DNA of 64,000 nt, taken from NCBI GenBank assembly GCA_028564675.1, contig JAOVVO010000007.1:1-64000 (forward strand), written 5' to 3'. The DNA comes from Onchocerca lupi (lineage: Eukaryota > Nematoda > Chromadorea > Rhabditida > Onchocercidae). Numbering within the stretch: the first letter of the stretch is position 1; each line of letters starts with the position of its first letter. Below the pieces are notes generated by a model. That model did no database searches. It saw only the letters and a list, made by a program, of their open reading frames with translations, and had not been told where the DNA came from. A program made the position numbers and the translations under genes. Positions 39,397-53,011 of the stretch are shown in pieces.

Positions 39397-39582
39397 TTAA
39401 TTTGAATAAATCAATTCTTCCGGACATCCTTCAGTTTTCAGACGTGCAGTATTGCCTGCTTGAACTTTCACTGTTTCATTTGTTTCACGCTTTATTAATC
39501 TATTAAGGCTTCCAAGTTCAAGCAAAAATGTCACAAAGATCTCTGAGCTCAGGCTTATTAAAAATAGCGCATACGATGTCAA
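39397..39582 (-). CDS. Small ORF, possible secreted peptide
   Basis: 61-codon minus-strand ORF with a hydrophobic start (MTSYALFLISLSSEIFVTFL), a KR dibasic site, and a protein-like hydrophilic end (VQAGNTARLKTEGCPEELIY). A second frame over the same bases, opening at an acceptor near 39632, also looks plausible (CVLDISIDIVCAIFNKPELR). Both cannot be right. No family was recognised; it may be a fragment of an exon. Confidence 0.2.
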   Translation of the reverse strand: MTSYALFLISLSSEIFVTFLLELGSLNRLIKRETNETVKVQAGNTARLKTEGCPEELIYSN

Positions 39583-39761
39583 TACTTATGTCCAAGACAC
39601 AGCTTCTAGAACTCAATTGATCCTGTAATCTTAAAGACAAGTATTTTATGGGAACAGTTTGATGTTCAATTTTAAGTGAGGAAGCAATATTTAATTCTTT
39701 TGATTTCTGAAGTTTTTTATTCTTTTTATTGTTGAACTATGAGTAAATTTTGAACTGAAAG

Positions 39762-40539
39762 ATGATTTTGCATTCAGGCAAAAAATTTGAGTTTTCAAAA
39801 TTTCAATATGGCAAGATTGCTTGTATTCTAAGAAGTTTATTAATTTGCTTATTCAAATATTCGGAAAATTTTTATCAAAAACATCCTTTGGGTATATGGA
39901 ATAAATTGGAACTTCTTCAGACAAGAAAAAAATGGAAAAGAATGGATGAAAGCATTCGTACTTTGAAAGTTCAACTTGCCAATCTTATAAAAGAAATTCA
40001 GTGAGTTAGAAATAAAAATTCAAAGCAATAAAGGAATCCAAAAATGATTACGAATAAGAAAATAAGAAAATATGTATGTGCAGAAGAAATTTAAGTAAAA
40101 AGAGCCAGTTACATTTAATGAGTGAAACAAATTAACTTATAGGATATTTGAAATTTTTAAAATTGAAGTAGCAATCATATTTATGGAAATGTAAGCTTAC
40201 CTTTCTTAACTGTTCCTTAGTTTTCAGGTTGACCTTTTATTACTTTTTTGCTCCAATTCTGACATCCAAAGAAAAGCCTCTTATAAATTCGTCAGTTCTA
40301 ATGAAACAATAGGAACAATTGTTGATCTGGCAGGATTGCTTAGACATCACATGACAAGCGAAATTTCACTCGATGTGCATTCATACCGATCAATTATTTT
40401 AGAGCTAATCATTTTTGAGCCAACATCTGTTATGTTAGCACATCAGTTTTCTTGGAATAATCATGGAATCAAAATATCATTGAACAGCGTTACAGCGATA
40501 GTGAGTCGAATAATAGGTAATATTAACAAGAAAATTTAA
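39762..40539 (+). CDS. Protein with ZFAND1-like ubiquitin-like domain
   Basis: Exon 39762-40000 (donor GTGAGT) and exon 40221-40539 join in phase 2. The first exon ends in a charged helical stretch (RKKWKRMDESIRTLKVQLAN). The second begins EIHFQVDLLLL and contains ETIGTIVDLAGLL. This pattern resembles the C-terminal region of the AN1 zinc-finger stress-granule factor ZFAND1 (IYFQVFLP ... SIGKAIDFAASLADL). The AN1 fingers that should precede it (Cys/His clusters) are not visible in the kilobase upstream, so the gene may be a truncated paralogue, or its 5' exons were missed. The second exon may instead splice at 40501 (GTGAGT) to something further on, such as 41322-41513, but that phase does not fit. 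The family call is tentative. Confidence 0.35.
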
Positions 40540-41321
40540 AAATCGGAGGAAGATTTAAAAAAAAAAAAATCTTTCAGACATCACCAAAATATTTGAACGA
40601 TTGCACAAATAATTATAATTGAAACATTAGAATAAATACCCCAAAATCCAATTTAACAATGTCATTTATAATATCCTCAGGCGTAATTGTGATCATCATT
40701 GTGAATCTCTTTAATTTCCTTCCCTTTTTAATTTTAAGGAAAAATATACATAGTTAAATTATTTCTGGAGAAACAGAAGATCGATTCGAATCCCTGAACC
40801 GTAAGTTTATACATGAAAATGTTCCAGTTTCCATTTAATTCTCGTTAAAATGATCATTTCAAATATTCAGCGTCGAAGTCCTAGACAATCAAAACAACTT
40901 ATTTGACGCATTTTTTAATTAATCTCTGAATTGGGTTATAGAAGTCATGCAAAAAAAGGATGATAACTAATATTTCAATAAATTTGATCTAAAATATGAT
41001 CAGAAACATTAAAAAGAGAAAAAACTGCTAATAAAACAAAAGTATTCAAAATTTATTTTAGCTTTTTAATTTGAACTAAAATGTCTATCTCGACTTCTTT
41101 CATTTCAGCAAAAAAAAACTTTTTTTTTTGAAAATTATCAAAAAAGTGAAAATTTGGATTAGTAGTTTTAGCAACTTTTTACTTATTTTTTAAATTTTAT
41201 TAATTTTATACAACTTTCAAACGTATTATTAGTAACAGATAAATCATAATAAAATTTTTCAGCTACTATTTTCTGTTTCTCGGATACTTTCTTCAGCTTA
41301 TTTTCATTATTATTAATTCCT

Positions 41322-41513
41322 TTGAGGTTTGCCTTTCACTTCGAACATTTGCCACTTGATGACCAAAAAGTGCATTTTGCAAGTACATATTGGACATCTT
41401 TTGGCATAAATGTGACCATTATGCCAGACAGAGAAATCTCTGATAAGGCCAAGTCATCGTTGAAGAAAGCTATCAGATTATCTCTTAAATACACACCCAC
41501 ACACATACACTGA
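41322..41513 (+). other. Exon-like open frame
   Basis: Preceded by a T-rich AG (CCTTTGAG), the frame reads FAFHFEHLPLDDQKVHFAST and DREISDKAKSSLKKAIRLS to a stop at 41511-41513. The composition is protein-like, but its splice phase does not match the preceding ZFAND1-like exon. It could be a last exon needing an undetected small exon between, or chance. Confidence 0.2.
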
Positions 41514-41697
41514 CAGCAATATAATAATAATCAATTTTTACAAATTCATAGACTATAACTATTTTGAATGAGTCGATGACGACGAAGTTTGGTTAATTCA
41601 ACATTTTTTGAATTTAAATTAAAGAATGTCTTTCTTTTGTATTATTTTAGCAAAAATTCAGTTAATATGAAAAGAAGAGAAATGAATACTGCGATTA

Positions 41698-41763
41698 TTT
41701 TTTGAGACTATGCATTGATGAAAGTGAATTTTTTTTGAGACTATGCATTGATGAAAGTGAATT
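41698..41763 (+). repeat. Exact tandem duplication, 2 x 33 bp
   Basis: Two identical 33-base copies (41698-41730 and 41731-41763) beginning TTTTTTGAGACTATGC. Perfect identity suggests a recent slippage event or strain-variable repeat. Confidence 0.9.
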
Positions 41764-44700
41764 AGTCAATAGCTTTCAATTTTCCCAAATGAGGTGATTG
41801 TGTATGTTTATGATTATGAATTGTAGCATAGCTGGTGTTGTTTTTAATATGTATGAATGAAGATTCAACGAGATTTTTCAAAGTTTTCAAATTTTCTTAA
41901 ATTTGCAGCCGCAATCATAAAAATTTTGGAGATATTCTTTCGGATAAAAAAATAGCGGCGAAAATAATCCCACTTTTCTTCGACATCTGTCGTCTTCTGT
42001 TTTCTTTTTCCATTTTTCCTTTCTTGATTATTAATTTTAATACCACTGAGCAGAAATATTTATAGCATAAATAACATCGTTAACATAGGAAAAAAATATG
42101 AATTGAATTTTAAATACTAAAATACTTTTCTGCTTCTCATGTCCTACTGAAGCTTTTTGTTTATAATTAAATAAAACCGCAGTTGCCGAAATTCATGGAT
42201 TCGATAAATTGATTTGTTTTCTCACTTCGGCAAAATTATGAAAAGCTAATAATATTTATATTTATTTTCCTATGATTAAGGAATTATCTTCAACGCACCA
42301 AGTCAAATTTCAAAACAAATTGTCTAAAGATAAAGCATCATAAGAATATTTACTTCATAACAAATTTAAGTGATTTAAAGTCACAATAACTGCTAACTGT
42401 TTCACACAACTTTCAAAGAGAAAATAATTGATAATAATGGGCCGCCATCACATTCGATGTATCGAAATTAAAATAATGAAGTTTCTGAAATTAGAAATGA
42501 TGAATGTCCTACTGTCAATATGAATTTTATGTAATGAAAAGAGAGTTGTGCAATGCGATTCAAAATTGGAGTTTATCAAATTTCTGAGAAAAATAACAGA
42601 AAACTAAGATTTGAAAAAATTTGCACACCAGCAATAGACAATTATATGTATTAGTTAAATTTTTAAGCTATTTATTTTCATCTCTAAACTAAACATATTC
42701 CTGGCTAGCTTATTTCATGTCATAATATTTATAACATTGAATGCAAAAGATTTCCCAACAATTTCTCCTAATTTGAGGAACTTTGATAGAATTTTATGCG
42801 GTAAAGAGAATCGGAAGCAATGAATCGTTATTTTGTTATTTTCGTAGTAAAGATTAAGAGATTAAGATTCAATCAAACCAAATTACGGAATTCTCAAAAG
42901 TGCGTATAGATCTTGTCGAAAGATAGGGAAAAGTGAAAGCCAATCAAGAATTTTAAAACTTGATTTTCTAAAAGTAAAATATATTGCAGAAGACATATGT
43001 AAAGTATTAATTAAATAATGAACGGCAAATGAATAAAAATCAAATGTGAATTCATAGTTTGCAGTTTCTCGGTGATGATGAGTGTGCAGGAATTCCGAAA
43101 CTTCCAATAACAAAATGGATGAAAAATGACGGCACGATTACTAATCACTGTCCAAAAAAAAAAGCTAGAAGTGCTTTCTGGCAAATGATTACGGTCGTTT
43201 TGTTTCCTATTATTACTTCTAATAAGTGATAAGTGATAAAAACATTTCACAATTGGAAGAAAATTATGATTTAAAGAATCGCTGCTAAAGTAACTAGCAA
43301 TTCATATGTCTATTATCAAATTTTTCTCATAAAAATTTATCTCACGGAAACTATCATTATCACAATATTTCTAAAAGAGAAATGCGATGAATTGCGATCT
43401 TTCCATCTATTAGCTTCATTTCTTTATAGTGAACAAACGAAATATTTGTAAAGAAATAAAAATTAAACATTAGGTCTTTACAATGTTATTATTATAATCA
43501 TGATAACATGGTGATATTTTGTATTTCGTTGATATACATATACAAAATGATGCATTGTCTAATTAATTTTGCTTATCAAGTACTCACTTGATAATTAACT
43601 TAACTGGTCGTTCACAAACATATAAATATTTTGATATTTTTAATTACTTACTTGTTCTCCGAATTGATCATCCTTCACTTACAATTAAGTATTGTAAATG
43701 ATTTTTGTGCTGCATTATTAAAAAATTTATGCTTACATAAATATTCAATATCAATAAGCTCAATTTCTAAGTTGGCATATTAATTTGAAAATTGCAGCTG
43801 ATAGCTAAAGAAATTTTCACGGTCATTGATATTGACATATCAATTAGAATTCATTTTGATTACAAGCGACACAGATGTAGTAAACTAAAAAAATAATTGG
43901 TAGAAATGTAAAACCGGCTACAATAAATTATCAATAACATTTCGTCATGTGTTTCTCTCCCAAAACTGAATCAGTTATTAGATGATAAATTTCCTATTAT
44001 TACCAAAATTTTGAAGTTTGCGGAAGAGTTTCTGCTATAAAGAAGTTGGTACAATCGTTTTAGAAAATTCAGCGAAGAAGTAATTACGAAAAAAATTAAG
44101 TGCAATCATGAAAATGCACGATAAACTTGTTGCTATTTAAAATGAATCCATAAAAGTGTCATTTTCTTCACAAGCCGATAATGTTCTAATTTAACATTAA
44201 AAAGCGATTAGAGAATCAAGATTGTTAGGAATTCTCCGGACCCCAAGATTTTGCCTCATGCGAACATGTCAACGTTAATTTTATGTAGTTATATGGCAGT
44301 CTATGTTGAATTTTTGCTCATAAAAGAGGATAAAAAAAACAAGAATTTTTTCCAGTGCATTTATATTGTGCTGAAATGTGGAATGAAACATAATAAGTCG
44401 AATGGAGTAATATTTTATTAACACAGTTGCACGTGTTGCTTTAATAATCGTTCAAATTTTAATAAATTAGGTATGAAAAAATTGGGTATGATTATCAGTT
44501 GTCACAGCAAATATGATAGGAGTGAATGATAAAGTATTAAACGAAATGAGAGAAATAATAGACAACAATCGGTTGTAAATTCGAACTGACATCACTAGCA
44601 GATTGATTTGTTTTTCGTCTCCCAACACGTTTCGGCTTGACATTTACGAACGAGAAAATATGAAAATATGTAGTTGAGAAATTGCTGCTGGCAATTCTGC

Positions 44701-46245
44701 CATTGAAAGATAGCGAAAACTTATTCCGCATACTACTTGATCAATACTGCAATAATGTATGCACTTCATTTTAAAGTATTATTATGGCTTCATTTCGCTT
44801 GTTGAATTGCAGAGCCAATTGAGCGATACAGAAGTTATGTAATCGCTATTACTTGATCTTTTTCAGTATTACTTCATACTGATCTATTTATATTGCTTGA
44901 TAAGAAAGAAACTTGTTTGCTAATCCGAGTGATAACAAAAACTACATAGAATTGTTTCGTTTATTTCGCTTCATCACATTTGTTTAATAGCATGAAAAAT
45001 ATCCAAATATTCAGCTCAACGAATAAATGGAAAACAGAAATTTGAATGAATGAATTTCATACTAGAAAGATATTCAAATAACGACCAGAAAAAAAAATCT
45101 CCTTATTTATCCTGCTGACAACGACTGAGCTCTGCTAATTCTTAGCCTCAATTAAGAAGTTTTTTCACGAAAAATAGCTTTCCTTTCAAATTTTCAACTC
45201 AACGCTTGTTTCATCCCACAGCATCAATTTTGCCTATCGAAGATGGCCCACTTGGAAGAGAATAAAATTAATTTTCTCTGCAATATGGAAACTGTTTGTT
45301 GATCCATACTGTATACAGATTCAATGCATCTTGTACTTAATAGTTCTTTGTTGATTAATTTCGGAAATTGTCCTATTATCCATGTGCTCTATTTCTAATT
45401 AGTTATTCACTGGAAGAAATGAAAGATTTTGCTGGCTGGAAATAAAACTTATCCACAAAGTCATATCTTCAAAACCCTCGCGAAAAAAAAAAGATAAGAT
45501 AAATCAAAACAGGCAAAGATTCTAATCATCAGAAGAAACAATAAGACATGCAGAAGCGTAATCTTATTCTGCTGTCATAAAAAAAATAGACAGAAGAGAG
45601 TCTGCAACATTCAAATCAGTTTGTCATGTAGAACAAGGATCCATTGTCTATCCAGACTTAGATGAAAATTCATTATATAAATGATATCGATATTGATTAG
45701 GATAAGAGTACTACTCTTGATAATGGCTATAAATATTTTCAATCCACAAATTCCGAGGTTGCAACTATCCATGCTTTTTCATGAACTATTTCTGTCCTTG
45801 AGAAGTATAAAGGATGGAAGATAATAAGTGAGCGAATTTCTTCGGGCAGAAAATAAGGAAATTGGATGACATATCCGCTGTAGATAACAGTGAGCAAAAT
45901 TATCTTATCTGTAGACAATAAATTAATAGTAAAATCAGATAGATAGAATAGTATTAGAAATAAATTATTGATGAAAGAAAAGAGACTTTCCAGAGAAATG
46001 ATAAAAGATTCGCATTTTTGTTCATCTGCAGGAATAAAAATGAGAAAATTTCTTTCAGTGCATGCTTAGAATAAGATTTGAGCGACGAATCCATTCCAAA
46101 TTTCTCGAAAATTTAGAACATTCGACTCTTTAAACATTTTTTAAATCAAAGATTTTGAAAAAGAGGAATGAATAAAATGGAAAGGGAAAGAGAAATGAAA
46201 AATGTAATGGAAATTTCAGGCAGATTAGATGATTATTTTATAATT

Positions 46246-46309
46246 TGACGTCAGAAGTGCATCAGCATTGCCAGTGCTGTTTGATGACGATTTTTCATCC
46301 TATAAAAAG
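46246..46309 (+). promoter_or_regulatory. CRE plus TATA promoter-like site
   Basis: A perfect palindromic cAMP-response element (TGACGTCA, 46246-46253) lies 47 bases upstream of a strong TATA box (TATAAAAAGA, 46301-46310). The usual start position, about 30 bases on, would be near 46330. No coding exon follows on the plus strand, so the site could drive a non-coding RNA, serve a distant gene, or be chance. Confidence 0.35.
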
Positions 46310-49300
46310 AGGTAGGGCTCAGCAGAGGAGTCATCGATAGGATTCATATCAATCAAATCAAGAAGATATTTAGCTTTTGGTTAAATTTGTATATTTTCAC
46401 ATTTCTTAGAGGAGAGAGAGGGAAAAGCACCGAGAATATCACTCACTACCAGATGTAATAAGCAGTTAAAGTTTTAATGACTGAATATAGATGCAAGACT
46501 CGTTTTTTTTTTTCAAGAAAAAAACAGATTTTTGAGTCATTTGATTTAAAAGAATAATGAGGCGCTATCGCCATAAATTAAGCAAATCAAGAATTCGGAT
46601 AACGAAGAAAAGTTAAAAAATATCATTCTGCATTCCTAAAGTTTAAGTACGTTTATGAGCTAGATCTCCCGACCGTCGACTGGTCCGCTCATGACAGCAA
46701 ATGCCTAATCAGTCAGTTCCATAGTGAGGAAAAAAACTGGTCACCACTGAAACATTATAACCTAATTAATTGCAGATCTTCAAAACCTGAAATCGATGAT
46801 AATTGCTTTCTGTTCTATAAATTTCAACTTATCGAGAATCTCATGCTCATATATGAAAAGAGAAATGTAAAGCGATGATATGTCCAAGAAAATGAGCAAA
46901 ATAAACACATTGAAAATGCTAAAATAATCAACTTGATCTGATAAGAATAAAATAAGTGAGGAAAAAATCATTGTTTGACTGAGTAATTAAATTTGAAAAT
47001 CAAATTTTTAATTGTTCAAAAGAAAACTATCAGCGGAAATTAACTGCATCATTATTTCCAAGGAATGCATTCAAAAAAAGATGCTGAAATTAAATTATTA
47101 TTATTTATTACCATTACTGATTTGGACATGGCAAGGGATCATATTTCACTTCTTTGATTCTGATTGGAAATTATGAAAAAAGGAAAAAATTGAAAGTGAC
47201 CCAATTTCAGAATGACAAAATAATCTGCAAGCAAATCTTAAATTTGTCAGTTTGTTTGAAGAAATTTCTGTTTTTTTCTGTTGTGAACAGAAAATCGAAT
47301 TTGATTAATATTTCCTAAAAATGGCATTGGCCGAAAAAGTGGTATTTTGGGATAAATTCGCAATTTTTTTCTTATTTTACAGGTAAAAATCCTGTAATGA
47401 AGCATTAAATTAAACAAAACTTTTGTTTTATCTTAACTCATCACATTTTATTCCAAAATTTCGTAAAAGCAAATAAGATTTGAATTATTTTCTATTAGAT
47501 AGCACTATCAGCGGTAGGGTTTGATTTAATTATAGAATAAAAAATATAAATTGTGCACGATGAGCATGATAAAACATACAGGTAAGTAAATTTTTGAATT
47601 ATTAAATTTAAACTATTTGAAACAGAAGGGATGAAACAGTTCTGTCAAAATTTTTAACAGAGTGGTTCAATCGGATGGAGAATCTTGCCTGCTTGAAAGT
47701 TGGCAATAGCAAATATTCAAAACTTCCAAGATTTTCTGTTCGAGTGAAATAGTGAAGATAATAAATCGTTGAAAATTTTAATGAATGATAAAAGAAAATT
47801 CATAACACAAATTGCATTATTAATAATGGTATATCGAAATAGGCCAATTAAGAAAACATTCGGTCCGCCATCGCTATAATCTGTGGCATTCAGATGCAAT
47901 TAGGCATTTCAATTCCTAATCGAGATTGATAAGAGAGTAATTCAATTGCGTGTCAAAATGACGACAGAAAGATAGTCTACAGGAACGGTATGAGACTTAA
48001 AGAGCAAAAATTAATTAACAGAAATTAATGTATGATGAAAGATCCATTAGAGATATTGAATACTATTTGATATATTTTGTGATAACAAAGCGTAAAATAT
48101 TCATCCTAAAATTTTGGAGGCATCGCTCGATTACTAGGTCTTTCCAACTTTTAATAGGAGAAAATGCATCTGTGCTACATTAATGCATCATATTCAAGCA
48201 ATTCTTTACACATTCAAATCTTAAGAAAATAATTTAATTATTGCAATTGTAGCAGACAGCATGGGGCAAACACAAACTTCCGTTACCAGCATAATGTGAC
48301 ATTTTGAAATGTTCAATAAGTTCCGATATTTGCTTACAATCATCATTATTTGTTTTTAAATTAATTTTAAGGAAAACCCAAGAAATGTGGAGGAGTGGAA
48401 AATTATTTAGATATCATTCACAAGACAAGATCTGTTATTGATTAAATTGTATTGTAAAAGTGTTTCATTTTAAATTTTGCGGCTAATCCAAGCCATCGCT
48501 TACATATATACATAAATCTTTCACATAATAAATATCTTGAAACATCGTCTAAGAAAGTACAATGGGAAGGAAGAAAATTAATCCAAAATGGATTTCATAT
48601 CTTCATTTGCTTCGCGCGACCGGTCCAGCTAGTCCATATAATAAAAATGTTCACTCACACTTACTTTTACCTTCAAGAAAAATAAGTATATCCATATAGA
48701 AACACATGCCTATTCTCAACGACGCTTCAAAATTTCAGAACAATTGGTGAAGAACGTTCGGATATTTAAGATCATGAACAACAAAAATTTACATGTTTAT
48801 TTACATAAATTTGGCAAATAAATCGATTAATGTGCATATTTTTCTGCTCTTTTTTTCGGGGACGTATAATCCTGTCAGAACGAAATTTTGATTATTGAAA
48901 TGAATTCATCTTTTTTGAGTTTTGAGTTTTAAATTTGTCGCTTTTGAATTTTATATATAAGAAGATATTCAATTATATGTCTAAATAAAACAGAATTTTT
49001 TTGTGCGGTGCAGTGATTCCTTTTATGCAAACTATGAACAAAAATGCATAAAAGAGATCGATCATGGAAACATGAAAGCTAGACATTTTCTGGTGAAGAA
49101 TCTAAAAAAACTTGTGAGATTTTGAAAGTGCCAGAAATTGCAGTTGCATTATTATGAAGTCTGCAATTTGTCTTTGAAAATATAATAAATCAAAAATGCT
49201 TCTTTAGTAATTCGCATATACAATTAATTAAAAAAAAAACGTAATATCTAATTATTGAAATTCCAGAAAAGAAATAGCAAGATTATTATTAATTGGGCAT

Positions 49301-52300
49301 ATAGCTGTAAACTTGTGATAAAACACAATCCGCATGTGTAATAAAACAAATAGAGAAATGTGTTGACATTTTCGAGACATTTCTCGCTCTTATATGATTC
49401 GATGACTCTTCGAACGAAATTCAATATTGAGCAGTCAAAAATAAAAGAATAATGGATTGCATACAGCCATTTTATAAGAGAATTTTTTAATGTTCATACT
49501 GGCGAAAACTCTTTCGGCATTCGAAACATTCAACATGATGATAAAATTATCTATGCAGCATAAAAATCTAGAAAAATAATCATTATTTTCAACTCTATTT
49601 GCTTAGTTATGGATTTATTTTTAATTAAAGTTGCAAACTGTTTCATATTTTAACACGACAACAGAAGAATCTTTGATCCTCAATAAAGCTATACTTTGGA
49701 AAACACTTAAATTAGTTGTATAAAGTTGTAGATGAAAGCTAAAGGAAAGCTGTTACTGGATATCTATTCGAGAAATAAAAAAGGATGAGGAAAAAAAAAC
49801 CCATTCCAGAGAATATGAGATTGAGAAGCGATTGGCCTTAGGAATAGAATTTATCATTCTTGCATTTCACTTTAATAATTTTACATAAAATAGGAGTAGA
49901 ATATTTGTGGGTGAAACTCGATGAACAAGCTGTAAAAGTACTTTATTTTGATATGATATTTCATTCGCGTCCCATTCTAATATTTCATTTGAAGTTAAAA
50001 TTTTTTCTTTGTCTGTATAACTTAAACAGAACTAAAAAACTTGCGACAAATTACCTTCTTGTTAATGTTTCTACGATCGGATCAATGTTAAGTAAACATT
50101 CCATGCGGGCATATTAATTTTCATCAAAATGCTTCAGCCTTTAGACAAGTAATGCTGAAAGAATTTCCGTTACAAAGAGGAGAGAAAAAACTTGAATTCT
50201 GAAGAAAAGAATGCTAAGTTGGATCAAATTCATCGTCGTTGTTTCTGTCCAACCTTTATGACTGCTCTGAAGTTGAGTGATTAATTACAATTAGCAGGAA
50301 TTTTTGAAAATATTTTACAGTTAATATAAATCGCAACGACATTTGCATCTTAAGTGATCAATTTACTGGATTGAAAATATGTAGTTCAATGATGTTTGAA
50401 TATAATACACAGCCACAAAAATTAAATAAAAGATAATGTTTATTTTTTCAAAAGTGATGTGCAAGGGATGACATGTAAGAAATGTTATTTCCTTGGCATA
50501 TCAAATGTCACTTTGACATCACTTTACCAATTTATGAAGTCATCATTAGATTTTCTCACTTGACATAATCAAATAAATGAGCTAAAACTCGCAAACTAAC
50601 ATTACATATGCATTAAAAGTATTAAATATAAGAGTAAAAATGTATAAAATATATATAGTAAGATGTAAGAAATGTATATAGTAAGGAAAATATAATAAAA
50701 TGAAAATAGATTAATAGATGGAAAGATAAGAAATTAAGAAAGACAAATTAGATGAATAAATAGGGAAAGTTATTCCTGTTTTAATACTGGAAACAAATCA
50801 GTCGAACAGGTCTGAACGTAAATAATGACAAACAAGTTGCACTTTATTCTTTTGTAGACAATGAGCTCTTTTTTTAAGGCGTAATCAAGAATAAACAACT
50901 AACTTCTTTGAAATATGGCAACAGAAAGCAATATTGTATTTTTATTTTTGATAATGCAGCTATTAAAAATACTGAATTTTTCTTGCTTTTTCTAAATTTC
51001 AGTGAAACTTTCCACTTCCCCATTGTTGAAACATATTTCTTTATCCTCATCTGTCTCAAGCTATCAATAATCAAAGTTGATACATTAAACAAGCACTCGT
51101 CATGTAACAACTCTTTTGTCATTATTTTTGTGCAGAATTGTTCGACTTACTTATTTCCAATATTAAGACAGAAATAAGATTCTCTGCGTACTGAATGATT
51201 TCCCATCTTTCTTTTAATAGAAATGCATTATAAAAAGTTAAAAAATACATGCTATCATCTATGATTAAAAATTTGCTAACTTATATGAGTTCCAAATTTT
51301 TGAAGCAAAGTAGCTTCTCTGACAATATTTAATACATGGACTAAAATTGAGTTGTTCTTTACTAAATGGTGCTTCTAACCGTCAGTAGAAATTACTTGTG
51401 AAAAGAAAAAGATACTGCAAGAAAATAATAAATTATATAAACTAAGCTATGACTAATCAAACCGTTAATAAATAAATTTAACTAATGAATTTATGGTAAC
51501 TCAGCAAAAGTAAGCTCAAACATTATATGCAATAAAAAATTTTGCAAATTTTCAAGAATTGATTCAAAAATGAATTGAATGATCCGTCAAGAGAGATCAA
51601 GTAACATTATTTATAACATCTATATATAATCCGTAATCCAAAATATACATTGTCCTTTCTTGAATTGCATTAATGAGTGTGTTTTTAATTAGTTTAGTGA
51701 TCATCTAAGAAATATGCAGAAGAAAACTTACATTTAAAGCACATTCCATCCTCATTCTGTTAAAAATTCATGGTTACTAGATAATGTGTGTGTTATTCCA
51801 AAATTTTTTTTAATGCTTTTGAAAAATACAAACCTTCATGAATGAGGATTCATAGATCGCATTAATTTGGTTCTTAATATGCTCATAACAGAAACAAATC
51901 TAAAACATTCAAATTTTATAAAAATTAGTCCGACATTACTGCACGACTTTCTGAAATCCACCACTTATAAAAGGAATATTTTTAAATAAATTAACATAAA
52001 CAATTAGCAATGATACCAATGATTTAAAAAAATCATTGTCAATTCTGAACCCTCTGCTTCTATCATTTGGACTAGAATTGTGATAAAAACAACGAACCCT
52101 CTCACTGCTTTTCGAATAAGGAATTGCGAATTAAGCACGATGCCATTTTTGCATCGTATTTTCTAGAATAGCCACATAAATTTTTCCCATCTGTTTGTTC
52201 CTATTCCAAGTTCTTATTTTGTCCTTATCTTTTCTCTTAATCTAAAACATTCAAGTCCTCATGCTCTTGTGAAATTTCAAAATCATCGGGAATTGATTTC

Positions 52301-53011
52301 TTTATAACTGGTCTAATCCTTGAGTTTGCCTACTTCATTCTTTCCTGCGAAATGTGGCGTCAAATTTACTTCACATTTCCATAAAAATTTTATCAGTATG
52401 ATACCTTCTTTTAGCACAGTGAGGACACCAGAACGATTTCACATAATTTGTCTTTAAAAATAAATTTTTTAACACAGAACTTCATACGAATTTTTTTAAT
52501 AATTACAGCATCAATAATTTCCATAAGTTTGAAATAAAGCAAATAAAGCAACACGTGCAAATAAGTTATAAAAATATATAATACAATATGATTATGAAGC
52601 ATATGATAAGGCTCAGAGACAGCAGCTAAAGAAAGGCCATGTACTTTAAATATAAAGCTTACGAAAAATCTGATTTTAATCAAATTTTGAAATGCAAATC
52701 ATTACGTTTTAACATTTATTCACAAAAATGAATAGAAAATTTTAAGTTCGAACAAATTTTAAATTTACGATTAGGCAAATAAATACAAAATTTGAAAACT
52801 GGGACGAAATTTACAAAAATCATGTCTTACCAGGAAAATGATTAGATATCAGTTAAGTAATCCTTGGCTAAAAATAAACGGATTATTTTTGATCATAATG
52901 AAAAATGAAAAATGATTCAAGATTCCAAAAACCAATCAAAAGCATTTTTGAAGAAGTCCCAGCATCTTGTGAAAGTCTTGCGTTGTTGCAAAAAAAGAAT
53001 CAACAAAATTT

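Larger units (their letters stand above)
41514..53011. other. 11.5-kb gene-poor region
   Basis: No exon chain was recognised on either strand. The plus strand is purine-rich. Short minus-strand frames that look mildly protein-like are 44537-44731 (NVKPKRVGRRKTNQSASDV, overlapped by another open frame), 47717-47899 (MHLNATDYSDGGPNVFLIGL) and 52411-52683 (hydrophobic, AVSEPYHMLHNHIVLYIF). I would not annotate any as a gene. The region also holds the 33-bp tandem duplication at 41698 and the promoter-like site at 46246. Confidence 0.5.

Noticed and set aside
46640..46720. Less AT-rich patch with a TAGCTCAT-like string on the minus strand, suggestive of a tRNA
   Set aside because: The required T-loop and stems are absent.
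49860..51177. 80-90-codon ORFs on both strands
   Set aside because: Low-complexity hydrophobic translations of AT-rich DNA that overlap each other in opposite directions; no splice context.
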